Assembly: GCA_024515975.1 (NCBI GenBank)
Contig: JAMSKV010000012.1
Span: forward strand, 62,001 to 126,000
Length of the DNA: 64,000 nucleotides
Reading direction: 5' to 3'
Source: Endosaccharibacter trunci
GTDB lineage: Bacteria > Pseudomonadota > Alphaproteobacteria > Acetobacterales > Acetobacteraceae
Shown here: in pieces, positions 30,450 to 40,700 of the stretch
How the letters are laid out: each line of letters begins with the position of its first letter
Numbering within the stretch: the stretch's first letter is position 1
The notes under the pieces: model-generated
Databases searched by the model: none
The model's input: the letters and a program-made list of their open reading frames with translations, nothing else
What the model was told of the DNA's origin: nothing
Program-made: the position numbers and the translations under genes

Positions 30450-31433
30450 ATGAACGACACGCTGCCGATCATCGACATCAGCGGGCTCTCGGCGTCCAGC
30501 AAAGCGGATCGTGCGGTCGTGGCAAAGATGCTCGGACGCGCCTGCCGCGACACCGGCTTCTTTGCCATCACCGGCCACGGCGTTCCCGCCGGCACGATGC
30601 GGGCGCTGTTCGATGCCTCCCGCCGCTTCTTCGCGCTGCCCGAGCCGGATCGCGCGGCGCTGTCGATCCACCGGCACGGCAATAATCGTGGCTATTTCGG
30701 TCTGGCGGAGGAACGGCTCGACCCGGGCGCAGCGCCCGACCGCAAGGAAGGGTTCAATATCGGCCTGGACCTGGCCGCGGACGATCCTGAGATCGGCAGG
30801 CCGTTCCGCGGCATCAATCCATGGCCCGCTTTGCCCGGCTGGCGCGAGACGATGCTGGCGCATTTCGAACGCTGCCTGTCGATCGGCCGCATCCTGCATC
30901 GGGGCTTCTGTCTGGATCTCGGCCTGCCCGAGGATTTCTTCGCCCCGGCGCTCGACCGGTCGCTGGCGACACTGCGCCTGCTGCGATACCCGGCCGCGGA
31001 CGGGGTCGCGACCGAGGCGCCCGGTGCCGGCGAACACACCGATTACGGCAACATCACCATTCTCGCCGTGGAAGGCGTGGCGGGGCTGGAATTGCGGCGT
31101 CGGGACGGCGTGTGGATCGAGGCGCCATGCGTGGAAGGCGCCTTCATCGTCAATATCGGCGACTGCCTGATGCGCTGGACCAACGATGTCTACGTATCCA
31201 CGCCGCACCGCGTGCGGGTGCCGGAGCGGGAGCGGCTGTCGATCGCGTTCTTTCTCGATCCGAACCCGGATGTCGTGGTGTCGCCGATCAACGGCGACGC
31301 GTCGGCCCTGCGGCGCTACCCGCCGATCACGGGCGCCGATTATCTGCGCTCCAGGCTCGACGCGACCTATGACCCGCCTGCGGTCCGGGACCCGGGGGAT
31401 GTGCCGGTGAAGGGCGCTCCGTCCGCCGTCTGA
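30450..31433 (+). CDS. 2-oxoglutarate/Fe(II)-dependent oxygenase (isopenicillin N synthase-like)
   Basis: 327 residues from ATG 30450; ATG 30426 in the same frame would add eight residues. N-terminal DIOX_N part: LPIIDISGL, CRDTGFFAITGHGVP. The iron ligands are His196, Asp198 (GEHTDYGNIT) and His253 (STPHRVR), and Arg262-x-Ser264 (RLS) should hold the 2-oxoglutarate carboxylate. Members hydroxylate or desaturate small molecules; bacterial ones of this group are often ethylene-forming-enzyme or flavonoid-oxygenase-like in name only. The substrate is unknown. It is cytoplasmic and stands alone between the CRISPR array (150 bases upstream) and a 618-base non-coding gap. Confidence 0.9.
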   Translation: MNDTLPIIDISGLSASSKADRAVVAKMLGRACRDTGFFAITGHGVPAGTMRALFDASRRFFALPEPDRAALSIHRHGNNRGYFGLAEERLDPGAAPDRKEGFNIGLDLAADDPEIGRPFRGINPWPALPGWRETMLAHFERCLSIGRILHRGFCLDLGLPEDFFAPALDRSLATLRLLRYPAADGVATEAPGAGEHTDYGNITILAVEGVAGLELRRRDGVWIEAPCVEGAFIVNIGDCLMRWTNDVYVSTPHRVRVPERERLSIAFFLDPNPDVVVSPINGDASALRRYPPITGADYLRSRLDATYDPPAVRDPGDVPVKGAPSAV

Positions 31434-32051
31434 ACGCCGCGCCGCCAGCCGGAAGCGCACCGTTCGCAAGACGAGCGGAACGGCTCGGCCGGTCGCCGCG
31501 TAGTCACCAATCGATCGAACGCCGGGCGACATGCGCGTGCCTTCGACCGGCGTCCGCGATCCTGCCACTGTATCAGGCAAACCAGACCATTGGCCCCTCT
31601 GCCACTAGAAGCAGCAAAGACCGCCTGTTTTTTCGCCCGGTGATTATTTTTGGGGCGACTGTTAAGAAAATGCAAACGTTAGATGATTTATCGTTGCACA
31701 TGGGCACGGCAGTGTTAGGCTCGATTTGGAAACCATCTCCCATTGTCTGGAGCAGGGTTTCCAGGTCACATCGGATCCGCGAACAGTGAGTCAAACCGCT
31801 TCCATCATGATCGCGCGTGCAACCCACTCCGGTTCGCTGAACTGGATCCTGGCAGATCGCTGCCTCGATCGGCCGTTCTAACCCCCGATCTCCCGCCAGC
31901 CGGTTGATACCGGCGGAGCCGCGAACAGCGCGGTACCGATTGTTGAGGTCGGTCGGCGAAAATTCCTGACAGCAAAACGAAATCGGTCATCGGCGTGTCC
32001 GGCAACGGACGGCGCGAGGCTTGACATACCCTTGGCGATAAGGACAGGCGC
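31434..32051. other. 618-base non-coding gap before the surface-glycoprotein island
   Basis: No credible gene was found in any frame. The middle (about 31615-31730) is more AT-rich than the flanks. A hairpin with arms GGAAACC (31728-31734) and GGTTTCC (31756-31762) and an inner CTCC/GGAG pair is present. Close to the next gene are TTGACA (32021-32026) without a matching -10 box and an AAGGA ribosome site (32040-32044) eight bases before ATG 32052. The gap probably holds the promoter region of the island. Confidence 0.5.
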
Positions 32052-35000
32052 ATGAGCAGCCAGACGGTCAGTTCCGGAATCACGAGCTCCGGCGTCGTCG
32101 TCGGCTCGGGAGACAGCCTGACGGTGCTGTCGGGCGGAATCGCGCTCGGCACCATCGTGTCCTCGGGTGGCGCGGATGTGGTTCTCGGCGAGACCAGCGG
32201 CACGATGCTGCAATCCTTCGCCACCGAGACCGTCTCCGGCGGCGGCGTCGCAAGCGCCACCTTCGTCGGCTCCGCCGCGTATCAGTTCGTTTCCGCGTTC
32301 GGCGCCGCCTATGACAGCGTGATCGGTTATGGCGGCGAGGCCTATGTGCTGTCAGCCGGCCTGGAACAGGGCGCAATCCTCCAGAATGGCGGGCTGCTGG
32401 TGGTGTCCTCTGGCGGCGACGCGATCGCTGGCGACATCCAGTCCGGCGGCGTGATGCAAGTGCTGGGCGGCGTCTCCAGCGACGACACGATCGAGAATGG
32501 CGGCGCGCTCGTGGTGTCGTCGGGCGGCGAGTCGATCGGCGACGTCGTCGAAGAGGGCGGGTATCTCGTTCTGTCTTCGGGCGGAGCGGCCAGCGAGGCG
32601 GTCGTGCGCTCGGGCGGTTTCCTCGTCGTGTCGGCCGGAGCCGAGGCCGCGAACGCGATCGTGTCGTCCGGCGGCATGGAAATCATCTCGGCCGGCGGCG
32701 TCGCGACCGGAACCGAACTCGAAGCTGGCGGCAGCATCGATCTCGACGATCTGGCCTTCGACTCCGGCACGCAACTCAGTTTCAATTCCGGCACGGATGT
32801 GCTGACGGTTTCGGCGGGCGGCGGCACGCGCACTCTGCAATTGTCGGGTTCCTACCAGGATCTCTATTTCACCGCGTCCGAAGCGTCGGACGGTTCCACG
32901 GTGATCACCGCGGAGGGGACGCCCTGCTATTGCCCTGGCACGATGATCGCCGTCGAGAACGGCGAAGTTCCGGTCGAGACCTTGCAGATCGGCGACCGGG
33001 TGCGCACGGCGTCCGGCGCGCTGCGTCCGCTGCGCTGGATCGGCCGTCGTGCTTATGACGGCCGTTTCGCCGCGGGACGACGCGACATCCTGCCGGTGAT
33101 GGTGCGCGCCAGCGCTCTCGCCGATGGCGTTCCGCACACCGACCTGTTCGTCTCGCCGCTGCACGCCCTGTTTCTCGGCGGCCGGCTCGTTCCGGCCAAC
33201 GCCCTCGTCAACGGGATCAGCATCGTCCAGGCGGCGACGGTGGATCAGGTCTCGTATCTGCATCTCGAACTCGAGACGCACGACATCCTGCTCGCCAACG
33301 GTGCGCCGGCGGAAAGCTTCGTCGACGATTCGAGCCGGGGCATGTTCGCCAACTCTGCCGAATACGACACGCTTTATCCCGACGCGACGGCGCAGGACGC
33401 GTGCTATTGCGCGCCGCGACTGGAAGCTGGCGAGGAGCTGGACGCTCTGCGCTCGGCGTTGCGCGAGCGCGCGTCGCGTGGCGGGGACACGATGCCGGCC
33501 GCATCAGGCGCTGAGTCGACGCTGCAGGGCAGCATCGACGTCGCCGACCACGAGCGCATTCGCGGATGGGCGCGCGACGGCCATACCGGCGCTCAGGTCC
33601 GGCTGCGCATTACCGATAACGGCCGCACGATCGGCATTGTCGATGCGATCCTGCCGCGTCCGGATCTGGCGCAGATGGGCATGGGTCTCGGTTGTTTCGG
33701 ATTCGACTTTCCCGTCCCCGGCGGGCTCGATCCGTCGATCCGGCACGTCATCCGGGTAGAGCGCACGCTCGGGCATGACGAGCTGGGCGGATCGCCGGCC
33801 TTCGTCGAGCCGGTGGCCGGGGGCGACGTGCCCGGCTTGTTTCCCATCCTGTCGTCCCCGGGAATGGCGCCGCCCGCGATCCGCGGCCATCTCGACCAGG
33901 TGGGCAAAGGCATCGTGCGTGGCTGGGCCTGGAACGCCGACAGGCCGGACGAGCCGGTGGCGGTGCAGATCTTCCGTGATAACAGGCTGCTGGCGCGCGT
34001 GGTCGCCAATCTTTATCGGCCCGATCTGGCGAAAGCCGAATTCGGCGACGGCCGGCATGGTTTCGAGATCGATCTCGGCCTTGCTCTCGCGCCGACGGCG
34101 CGGCACGTCGTGCATGCCGTCGTCGAGGCGACCGGCCAGACCCTGGGCAATTCGCCGCTGGTGCTGGAAGCGGCAAGCGCTTTCAACGACACGCTGGAGG
34201 ATCTGGTCACCGGCGCCGTGCGGGCGGTCGGCGATACGGACCAGGATCGTGCCCTGTCGTTCATGCTGGAGCAGGTGGACCGGCTCAGGCAACGCATCGC
34301 CGATCGCGATGCGCGCCGCGAGGAGCGCGAGCGCAGCCGCCGACTTCTGCGCCAGGACGGCGAGGCGCTACGGAACGAGGCTGCCCTGCCCCGGGCGCTG
34401 ATCATCGACTCCGCCCTGCCATGCCCGGATCGCGACGCGGGCTCCAACGCCGTGCTGTCGCACGCGCGCGCCCTGCAGGAGCTGGGCTACGCGGTGAGTT
34501 TCGTCGCGGCAGACGCGTTCGGCACCCCGTCGGCGGAGCTCCTGTCGCCGCTCGGTCTGATCGGCTGCTCCGCTCCCGCCTACGGCTCGGTGGAGGAAGT
34601 GCTGCACCGGCAATCGGGCTGCTTCGACGTGGTCTATCTGCATCGCATCTCCATCGCAGGGCGCTATCTGTCGCTGGTGCGTCACGCGCAGCCGAAAGCG
34701 CGCGTGCTGTTCAGCGTCGCCGACCTGCATCATCTGCGCCTGTCGCGGCAGGCGCGGGTCGAGAACCGGCCAGAGCTGCTCGGTCTCAGCCATCGCCTGC
34801 GTCTGGAGGAATGCACGGCCGCCTGGCAGGCGGACGCAGTGCTGACCCATTCCCCGGCCGAGGCCGATCTGCTGCGACAGGCAGTGCCGGCGGCGCGCGT
34901 CTACGAGGCGCCCTGGGCCTGCTCGCCGCGCGAGGCCGCACCGGATTTCCACGCCCGGCACGGCGTGCTGATGCTCGGCAACTACGCGCATCAGCCGAAC

Positions 35001-35507
35001 GAGGACGGCGCGCGCTGGCTGGTGGAAGAGGTGATGCCGCTGGTCTGGCGGGAAGACCCGTCGATCCCATGCCTCCTGGCGGGAAGCGATCTGGGCGGCC
35101 GCGTCCGCGCCCTGGGCGGAGACCGCGTCGAGATCCTGGGCCATGTGGCGGATCTGGGTCCGTGCTGGGATCGGGTGCGGCTCAGCGTGGCGCCGCTGCG
35201 TTTCGGCGCCGGCATCAAGGGCAAGGTGGTGGACAGCCTCGCCGCCGGCGTGCCCTGCGTGATGAGCGAGATCGGCGCGGAAGGCCTGGCGCTACCGCGT
35301 GCTCTCGCGGGTCTGGTGGGTCGGGACGCGCAACAGATCGCGGCGCTGATCCTGCGCGTCCACGCCGATGCCGACGGCTTCGCGGCCCTGCAGGCCGCCG
35401 GTCTGGAGCATGTGCGGGCGCGCAACAATGCCGATCTGGTACGCGACTCGCTGCGCGCCGCGATCGAAGGACGGCGCGCGGCATCGCCGGCCGTCGCCGT
35501 GGCATGA
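32052..35507 (+). CDS. Fusion of autotransporter-type repeats, Hint domain and GT4 glycosyltransferase
   Basis: 1151 residues, ATG 32052 with AAGGA upstream. Residues about 1-250 are strand-loop-strand repeats of the AIDA/TibA passenger kind (VVSSGGESIGDVVEEGG and similar, about 19 residues each). A Hint_2 domain starts at Cys292 (CYCPGTMIAVENGEVPVE) with the block GDRVRTASGALRPLRWIGRR and VSPLHALFL. Two beta-rich repeats of about 90 residues follow (IRGWARDGHTG near 500, VRGWAWNADRPDEP near 615). From about 783 on there is a GT-B glycosyltransferase (DAGSNAVLSHARALQELGYA, VLMLGNYAHQPNEDGARWL, LRFGAGIKGKVVDSLAAGVP). No signal peptide or beta-barrel is visible. Hint domains can cut or ligate proteins, so the halves may separate. 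First gene of a four-gene chain with ATGA overlaps. Confidence 0.88.
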   Translation: MSSQTVSSGITSSGVVVGSGDSLTVLSGGIALGTIVSSGGADVVLGETSGTMLQSFATETVSGGGVASATFVGSAAYQFVSAFGAAYDSVIGYGGEAYVLSAGLEQGAILQNGGLLVVSSGGDAIAGDIQSGGVMQVLGGVSSDDTIENGGALVVSSGGESIGDVVEEGGYLVLSSGGAASEAVVRSGGFLVVSAGAEAANAIVSSGGMEIISAGGVATGTELEAGGSIDLDDLAFDSGTQLSFNSGTDVLTVSAGGGTRTLQLSGSYQDLYFTASEASDGSTVITAEGTPCYCPGTMIAVENGEVPVETLQIGDRVRTASGALRPLRWIGRRAYDGRFAAGRRDILPVMVRASALADGVPHTDLFVSPLHALFLGGRLVPANALVNGISIVQAATVDQVSYLHLELETHDILLANGAPAESFVDDSSRGMFANSAEYDTLYPDATAQDACYCAPRLEAGEELDALRSALRERASRGGDTMPAASGAESTLQGSIDVADHERIRGWARDGHTGAQVRLRITDNGRTIGIVDAILPRPDLAQMGMGLGCFGFDFPVPGGLDPSIRHVIRVERTLGHDELGGSPAFVEPVAGGDVPGLFPILSSPGMAPPAIRGHLDQVGKGIVRGWAWNADRPDEPVAVQIFRDNRLLARVVANLYRPDLAKAEFGDGRHGFEIDLGLALAPTARHVVHAVVEATGQTLGNSPLVLEAASAFNDTLEDLVTGAVRAVGDTDQDRALSFMLEQVDRLRQRIADRDARREERERSRRLLRQDGEALRNEAALPRALIIDSALPCPDRDAGSNAVLSHARALQELGYAVSFVAADAFGTPSAELLSPLGLIGCSAPAYGSVEEVLHRQSGCFDVVYLHRISIAGRYLSLVRHAQPKARVLFSVADLHHLRLSRQARVENRPELLGLSHRLRLEECTAAWQADAVLTHSPAEADLLRQAVPAARVYEAPWACSPREAAPDFHARHGVLMLGNYAHQPNEDGARWLVEEVMPLVWREDPSIPCLLAGSDLGGRVRALGGDRVEILGHVADLGPCWDRVRLSVAPLRFGAGIKGKVVDSLAAGVPCVMSEIGAEGLALPRALAGLVGRDAQQIAALILRVHADADGFAALQAAGLEHVRARNNADLVRDSLRAAIEGRRAASPAVAVA

Positions 35508-36415
35508 CCGCGTCCGACCTCTCGATGCTGGACCGGATCGACGCGCTGAAGGCGGTCGCCACGCGGCAGTTGTTCTTCGTCGGCGGCGCGCCGCGATCCG
35601 GCACCACCTGGCTGCAGCATCTGCTGGACGGTCACCCGTCCGTGTCCTGCCGGGGCGAAGGTCTGTTCTGGCGCCATCTCGCCGTTCCGCTGGACGCGAT
35701 GATCGAGCAGCGCGGTCAGGCGATCGACGGCAAGAACCGGCAGTTGTTCGCCCATACCGGCGGTTATCCGCTGCCGGAGCCGGGCGACGCCGACACGCTT
35801 CTGGGCGCCGGCGTGCTGGCGGCGCTGGGAGCGCAACTACGTGCGCGGCCGGATGGCGGGGCGGATTGCCGCGCCGTCGGTGAAAAGACGCCGGAGAACG
35901 TGTTCCTGTTCGCGCGGCTGAAGCGGTTGTTCCCCGCCGCCCGCCTGATCGCCATCGCACGCGATCCGCGCGACGTGATCGCCTCCGCCTGGCACATGTT
36001 CGCCCGCAACGGCAAAGCCGAGGCGGAGGTCGCGGACCGGAAGCTCGATTTCGTGCGCCGTTCGCTCGACTCGATGGATAACGGCCTGCGGACGATGCTC
36101 AGGCTCGCCGACGCCGATCCGGACTCGTGCGCGGTCGTCACCTACGAGGCGCTCCATCGCGACACGCATGGCACGCTGGGTTTCCTGCTGCGCTTCCTGG
36201 GGGTCGAGGACGACCCGGCGCTGGTCGCGTCCTGCACGGCGCGCAGCGATTTCGAAACCCTGACCGGCGGACGCAAGCGGGGCGAACAGGAGCCGGACGC
36301 CTTCCTGCGGCAGGGCCGGATCGCGGCCTGGCACGACACGCTGGACGCGAAGGCCGAGACGCTGATCCTCGACGCGCTCGGCTGGTCCTTTCCCCGCTTC
36401 GGATGGACGGCATGA
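35504..36415 (+). CDS. Sulfotransferase-family protein
   Basis: 303 residues, ATG 35504 overlapping the previous stop. The PAPS 5'-phosphosulfate loop is FVGGAPRSGTTWLQHLL (25-41), and the 3'-phosphate site is ARLIAIARDPRDVIASAWHM near 146-165. A YEAL motif follows. The family moves sulfuryl groups from PAPS to sugars, proteins or small molecules. It is cytoplasmic and has no membrane segment. Placed between a repeat/Hint/glycosyltransferase fusion and an O-heptosyltransferase, it may sulfate a sugar on the repeat proteins or on a glycan precursor; that is inference from position. The next ATG overlaps its stop (ATGA). Confidence 0.88.
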   Translation: MTASDLSMLDRIDALKAVATRQLFFVGGAPRSGTTWLQHLLDGHPSVSCRGEGLFWRHLAVPLDAMIEQRGQAIDGKNRQLFAHTGGYPLPEPGDADTLLGAGVLAALGAQLRARPDGGADCRAVGEKTPENVFLFARLKRLFPAARLIAIARDPRDVIASAWHMFARNGKAEAEVADRKLDFVRRSLDSMDNGLRTMLRLADADPDSCAVVTYEALHRDTHGTLGFLLRFLGVEDDPALVASCTARSDFETLTGGRKRGEQEPDAFLRQGRIAAWHDTLDAKAETLILDALGWSFPRFGWTA

Positions 36416-37791
36416 ACGCGACGACGAAGAAATCCGACCTGGCGGCCGATCTGCAGATCCTGCCGCAGGCGACGCAGGATCCGGCGGTCGCCGGCACACC
36501 CGCCCCGGCATCGGGGCAAACGGCGGCCGAAGCTGCGGCCCGGGATTCGGGTAGCCAGGCTTCACGCAGTCCGGCGCAGGCGACGCCAAAGCCGGCCTTT
36601 CCGCCGCCTTCGGCTCAGCCCACCCAGTCCGGTCCTCTGGGCATCCGGTTCGATTTCAACGCCGGCGCGCGCGTGCTGCTGCCGCCGGGTCGTCGCTGGC
36701 GCGTCCGGCTCCGCGATCTCGATACCGGAAACGTCCTGTTCTTCAACGAGAACGACGGGGCGCTGGTGATGTCCACCAAGCGCTATTTCGTCCGGATCGG
36801 CCTGGATGTCTGGGATCTCTCCGCTCCGGACCATGATCGTCCGGTGCTCAGCCATGAGTACGACTGCACCGGCCGGACCGTGCTGATCAATTTCCCGATC
36901 GGCACGCTGGGCGACACGATCGGATGGTTCCCGTATGCCGCCCGTTTCGCCGCCGAACGGGGCGCGCATGTGGTCTGCGCCCTGTCCAAGCTGATCATCC
37001 CCCTGCTGCGTGACACTTATCCGCACATCACCTTCGTTTCGCACGAGGAGGTCGTGGAGCGCGCCCTGGCCGAGCAGGCCTATGCCACCTACTCGCTCGG
37101 CCTGTTCTTCGACGACAAGGACGGCATGCACCAGCCGACCGATTTCAGGCTGGTCGGGCTGCATCGCACCGCGGGCTATATCCTGGGCGTCGATCCGCGC
37201 GAGGAGGCGCCGCAGATCGGCTGCGATCCGGGCGGCCGCCCGATCGAGGAACCCTATGTCTGCATCGCGGTGCAGAGTTCCTCGCAGTGCAAATACTGGA
37301 ACAATCCGAACGGGTGGCGCGAGGTGATCGCCCATCTCAAGGCGCGCGGCTATCGCGTGGTCTGCATCGACCAGAAGCCGATGCACGGTACCGGCATCGT
37401 CTGGAACCACATCCCGCACGGCGTGGAGGACCAGACCGGCGACCGTCCGCTGACCGAACGGGCGCGCTGGCTGAAGCACGCCGCCTTCTTCGTCGGGCTG
37501 AGCTCCGGCCTGTCCTGGCTCGCCTGGGCGGCGGGCTGCCCGGTGGTGCTGATCTCGGGGTTCACCCATCCGACCAACGAGTTCGACACGCCGTTCCGCG
37601 TCATCAACTGGCACAGCTGCAACGCCTGCTGGAACGATCCGCGCGAGCGGTTCGACCACCATGATTTCCTGTGGTGCCCGCGCCACGCGAACACGCCGCG
37701 CCAGTTCGAATGCACCCGCCTCATCACCACGCAGCAGGTGATGAGCGCGATCGACCGTATTCCTGCACCGATCCCCGCCGCTTCCCGATGA
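36412..37791 (+). CDS. Autotransporter strand-loop-strand O-heptosyltransferase (TibC/BAHT-like)
   Basis: 459 residues, ATG 36412. About 75 residues of Ala/Pro/Gln-rich leader precede the conserved enzyme. The GT-B part has LINFPIGTLGDTIGWFPYA, YVCIAVQSSSQCKYWNNPNG, GYRVVCIDQKPMHG and SGLSWLAWAAGCPVVLISGF. Cys403, Cys406, Cys422 and Cys434 (HSCNACWND, FLWCPRH, FECTRL) match the four-cysteine iron finger known from TibC, which joins subunits in a dodecamer. TibC-type enzymes add heptose from ADP-heptose to Ser in strand-loop-strand repeats of autotransporters. Repeat proteins of this type lie on both sides of the gene and are Ser/Gly-rich, so they are the likely substrates. The heptose donor would come from the lipopolysaccharide pathway. 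Confidence 0.9.
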   Translation: MNATTKKSDLAADLQILPQATQDPAVAGTPAPASGQTAAEAAARDSGSQASRSPAQATPKPAFPPPSAQPTQSGPLGIRFDFNAGARVLLPPGRRWRVRLRDLDTGNVLFFNENDGALVMSTKRYFVRIGLDVWDLSAPDHDRPVLSHEYDCTGRTVLINFPIGTLGDTIGWFPYAARFAAERGAHVVCALSKLIIPLLRDTYPHITFVSHEEVVERALAEQAYATYSLGLFFDDKDGMHQPTDFRLVGLHRTAGYILGVDPREEAPQIGCDPGGRPIEEPYVCIAVQSSSQCKYWNNPNGWREVIAHLKARGYRVVCIDQKPMHGTGIVWNHIPHGVEDQTGDRPLTERARWLKHAAFFVGLSSGLSWLAWAAGCPVVLISGFTHPTNEFDTPFRVINWHSCNACWNDPRERFDHHDFLWCPRHANTPRQFECTRLITTQQVMSAIDRIPAPIPAASR

Positions 37792-40700
37792 AAGGGCCGA
37801 CTGCCTTGAGCACTCTCCACAACGGTTCGGGCCATACCGACTCCGGAACGAATATCGGCACCGATGCCGGACTGGCCGGCGACCTGTCGCTGGGCCTGGC
37901 GATCCCCTTCGCGGCGGCGTTCGCGCACGGTCCGGGACCAGAACAGCGGAATGCAGCGCCGTCCGGGGCGGTTTCCTTCGACGCGACGTCCGGCGTCGTG
38001 GTCAGCTCCGGCACCATCTCCTCGGTCGGCTCGGGCGTAACGCTCGAGGCGCCGACAGTGCTCTATGGCGGCCTGCAATTCATCGCCAGCGGCGGCGAGA
38101 CCGTGTCGGCGGTGATCGAGGCCGGCGGCCAGCAGGAGGTGTTCTACGGCGGCACCGCGAGCGGCTCGATCCTCAACGGCGGCGAGCAGACAGTGCTGAT
38201 CGGCGGCAATGCAGCCGACACGCTCGTCCTTTCGGGCGGCATCCAGCAGGTGACCGCCGGGGCCGTGGCATCGGGCACCGTGCTGTCGGCCGGGGGCGAG
38301 CAGCTCGTGAGCGGCCTGGCCTCCTCCACCGCGGTCGAGACCGGAGGGCTGCTCTACGACCAGGGCGAGACCTCGGGCGCCGACATTGCCTCCGGCGGCG
38401 TAGAGGCTGTGGTGGGCGGGGTGGCGTCGGCCACGCATGTCGAGAGCGGCGGCATTCTGGTGCTGTTCAACGGCGGTGCCGCATCCGGCACGGTCGTCGA
38501 CCAGGGCGGCACGGTCACATCGGCCGGCATTCTGGTGATTCCCGATTCCGGCGCCGCGAGCTACGCCTCGGCAGCGGCCTCCGGCAGCGTGGTCTCGGCC
38601 GCCACCGAATACGTGTTCGGCGCCACCTCGGTATCGGGCCAGGCCGTCGGTGCCTCCGGCTCCATCATCGTGGAGAGCGGCGCGCAGGTGATCGGCACGG
38701 TCGTGAGCAGCGGCGGCACGCTGGTGCTGTCGGCTGGAGCGACCGCCTCCGGATCGCAGATCCGCGCATACGGCACTCAGCTGGTGTCGTCCGGCGCGGT
38801 CGACAGCGGAGCGGTGCTGAGCGGCTTCCATGCGCTGGACGTCGCCTTTTCCGGCGGCACGATCGACGGCGCGACCGTCGGCTTCTATTGCAGCGCCATC
38901 CTGGATGGCGGCACCGCTTCCGGACTGACCGTCGGCTCGGCCGGTTACGAATACATCATCTCCGGCGGCATCGCCGTCTCCGGAACGGTGCTGACGAGCG
39001 GCATCCTGGATGTCGACGCGACCTCGATCGACAGCGCGACGACGCTGAAAGGCACCGAAACGGTGCTCGGCCAGGCGATCGGCGACACCATCCTGGTCAG
39101 CGGCCTGCAGACGATCGGATCAGGCGGCACTGCCAGCGGCGAGACCGTCTCGTCGGGTGGCTTGCTGCTGCTGCAATCCGGCGCGGTCGCGAGCGGAACG
39201 ACGGTGAGTTCCGGCGGCTACGTGGTCGATCTGGGCGGCGGCACCATTGTCGGCACGATCCTGTCCGGCGGCGTGGTGGCCGAGACCGGCGTGGTCATCA
39301 GCAGCGGCGGCAGCATCACCGACAACGCGGCGCTACTGTCCAGCGCGATCACCTCGGCGCAGGTCTACGTGCTGAACGGCACCGCGCTGAGCGGCATCCA
39401 GCTCGGCAACCGCACCACCGGCACCATCCTGTCCGGCGCCTCGGTGACGAGCATGACGCTCGCCGCGGGCGGCACGCTCTACGAACAATCGGGCGCGACG
39501 ATCAACGGCATCACCGTCAAGACCAACGCCCATCTCTACGTGTCGGGCACGATGTCGGGGCTGGTGGCGTCCGGCGCAGTCGTGGAAGCGATGTCGGGCG
39601 GCGTGATCGACAATGCCCTGCTGACCTCGAACACGACCTACATCTATGGCGGCACCATATCCGGCGGCACCGTGACCGGCAGCAGCACCCTGAGCGCCTA
39701 TGCCGGTTCGGCCGTCGGACTCACGGTGCAGAACTCCGCGGTGCTGCAGGAATGGAACGGGGCGGTCGGCATCGGCACCCATGTCGTGAGCGGCGGCCGG
39801 CTCGCGGTCTATGACGGCATCGACAGCGCCGCGACGATCGGCGCTCTCGGCACCGAATACGTCTATAGCGGCGGCACCGTCATCTCCGGGACCCTGGCCT
39901 CCGGCGGCGTGGAGTTCGTCGGGTCCTCGGGGCTGGTCTCGGCGGCAAACGTCCAGTCCGGCGGCTGGCTGGTCGTCCATAGCGGCGCCGAGATCGAGAG
40001 CGCGGTGATCTCGAGCGGCGGCATCCTGCTCGATCTCGACCACGACGTGTCGAGCGGGTCCTATACGCTTGCAGGCGGCAGCGTGGTGTCGACCGGCGTG
40101 GTCGAGTTCGCCGGAACGCTGCTCAAGGGCTTCACCCCCAGCCTGCTCTCCTCGCAACTTTCCGATGTGACTCTGGTCTCCGGGCGCACCTATGCACTTA
40201 GCGGCAGCGTCCTCGACGACGTGACGGTCGGTCTCCTGACCAGCATGTTCGTCGAGGGCGGCACCGTCACCAACACCCATGTGGTGAACAACGGCGTGCT
40301 CGACGTCACCTCCAACGGGGTGGACGGCACCATGATCAGCCGCGGCCAGGAGATTCTGCGCTCCGGCACCGAGGCAAGCGGGGGTGTGGTCAGTTCCGGA
40401 GGACAGATCCTGGCCACGACCGGTTCGACCGTGACGGGCGCGCAGGTCTTCCTCAGCGGCAACATCCAGCTCTTCGGCAGCGGCAGCGAGATCTCGGTGA
40501 GTTCAGGCGGCTTCGTCAATCTGTATGGAAGCCTTGCCGAGAGCACGATCCATTCCGGCGGCAAGATCTACCTGAACGTCGGCGGCCAGACGAGCGACCT
40601 TTCCCTCGACCTGGGCGCGGTGATCGGCGTGGAAACCTCGGGCTATACGCCGTCGCAGGTGACGACCAGCCTCGACGAAGCCACCGATACGCTGACGATC

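Noticed and set aside
31573-31827. Minus-strand frame of 84 codons in the gap before the island
   Set aside because: No ribosome site, no conserved pattern; composition does not look coding.
32021-32026. TTGACA as promoter of the repeat/Hint fusion gene
   Set aside because: No -10 box at 16-18 bases; the expected place holds the ribosome site and start codon.
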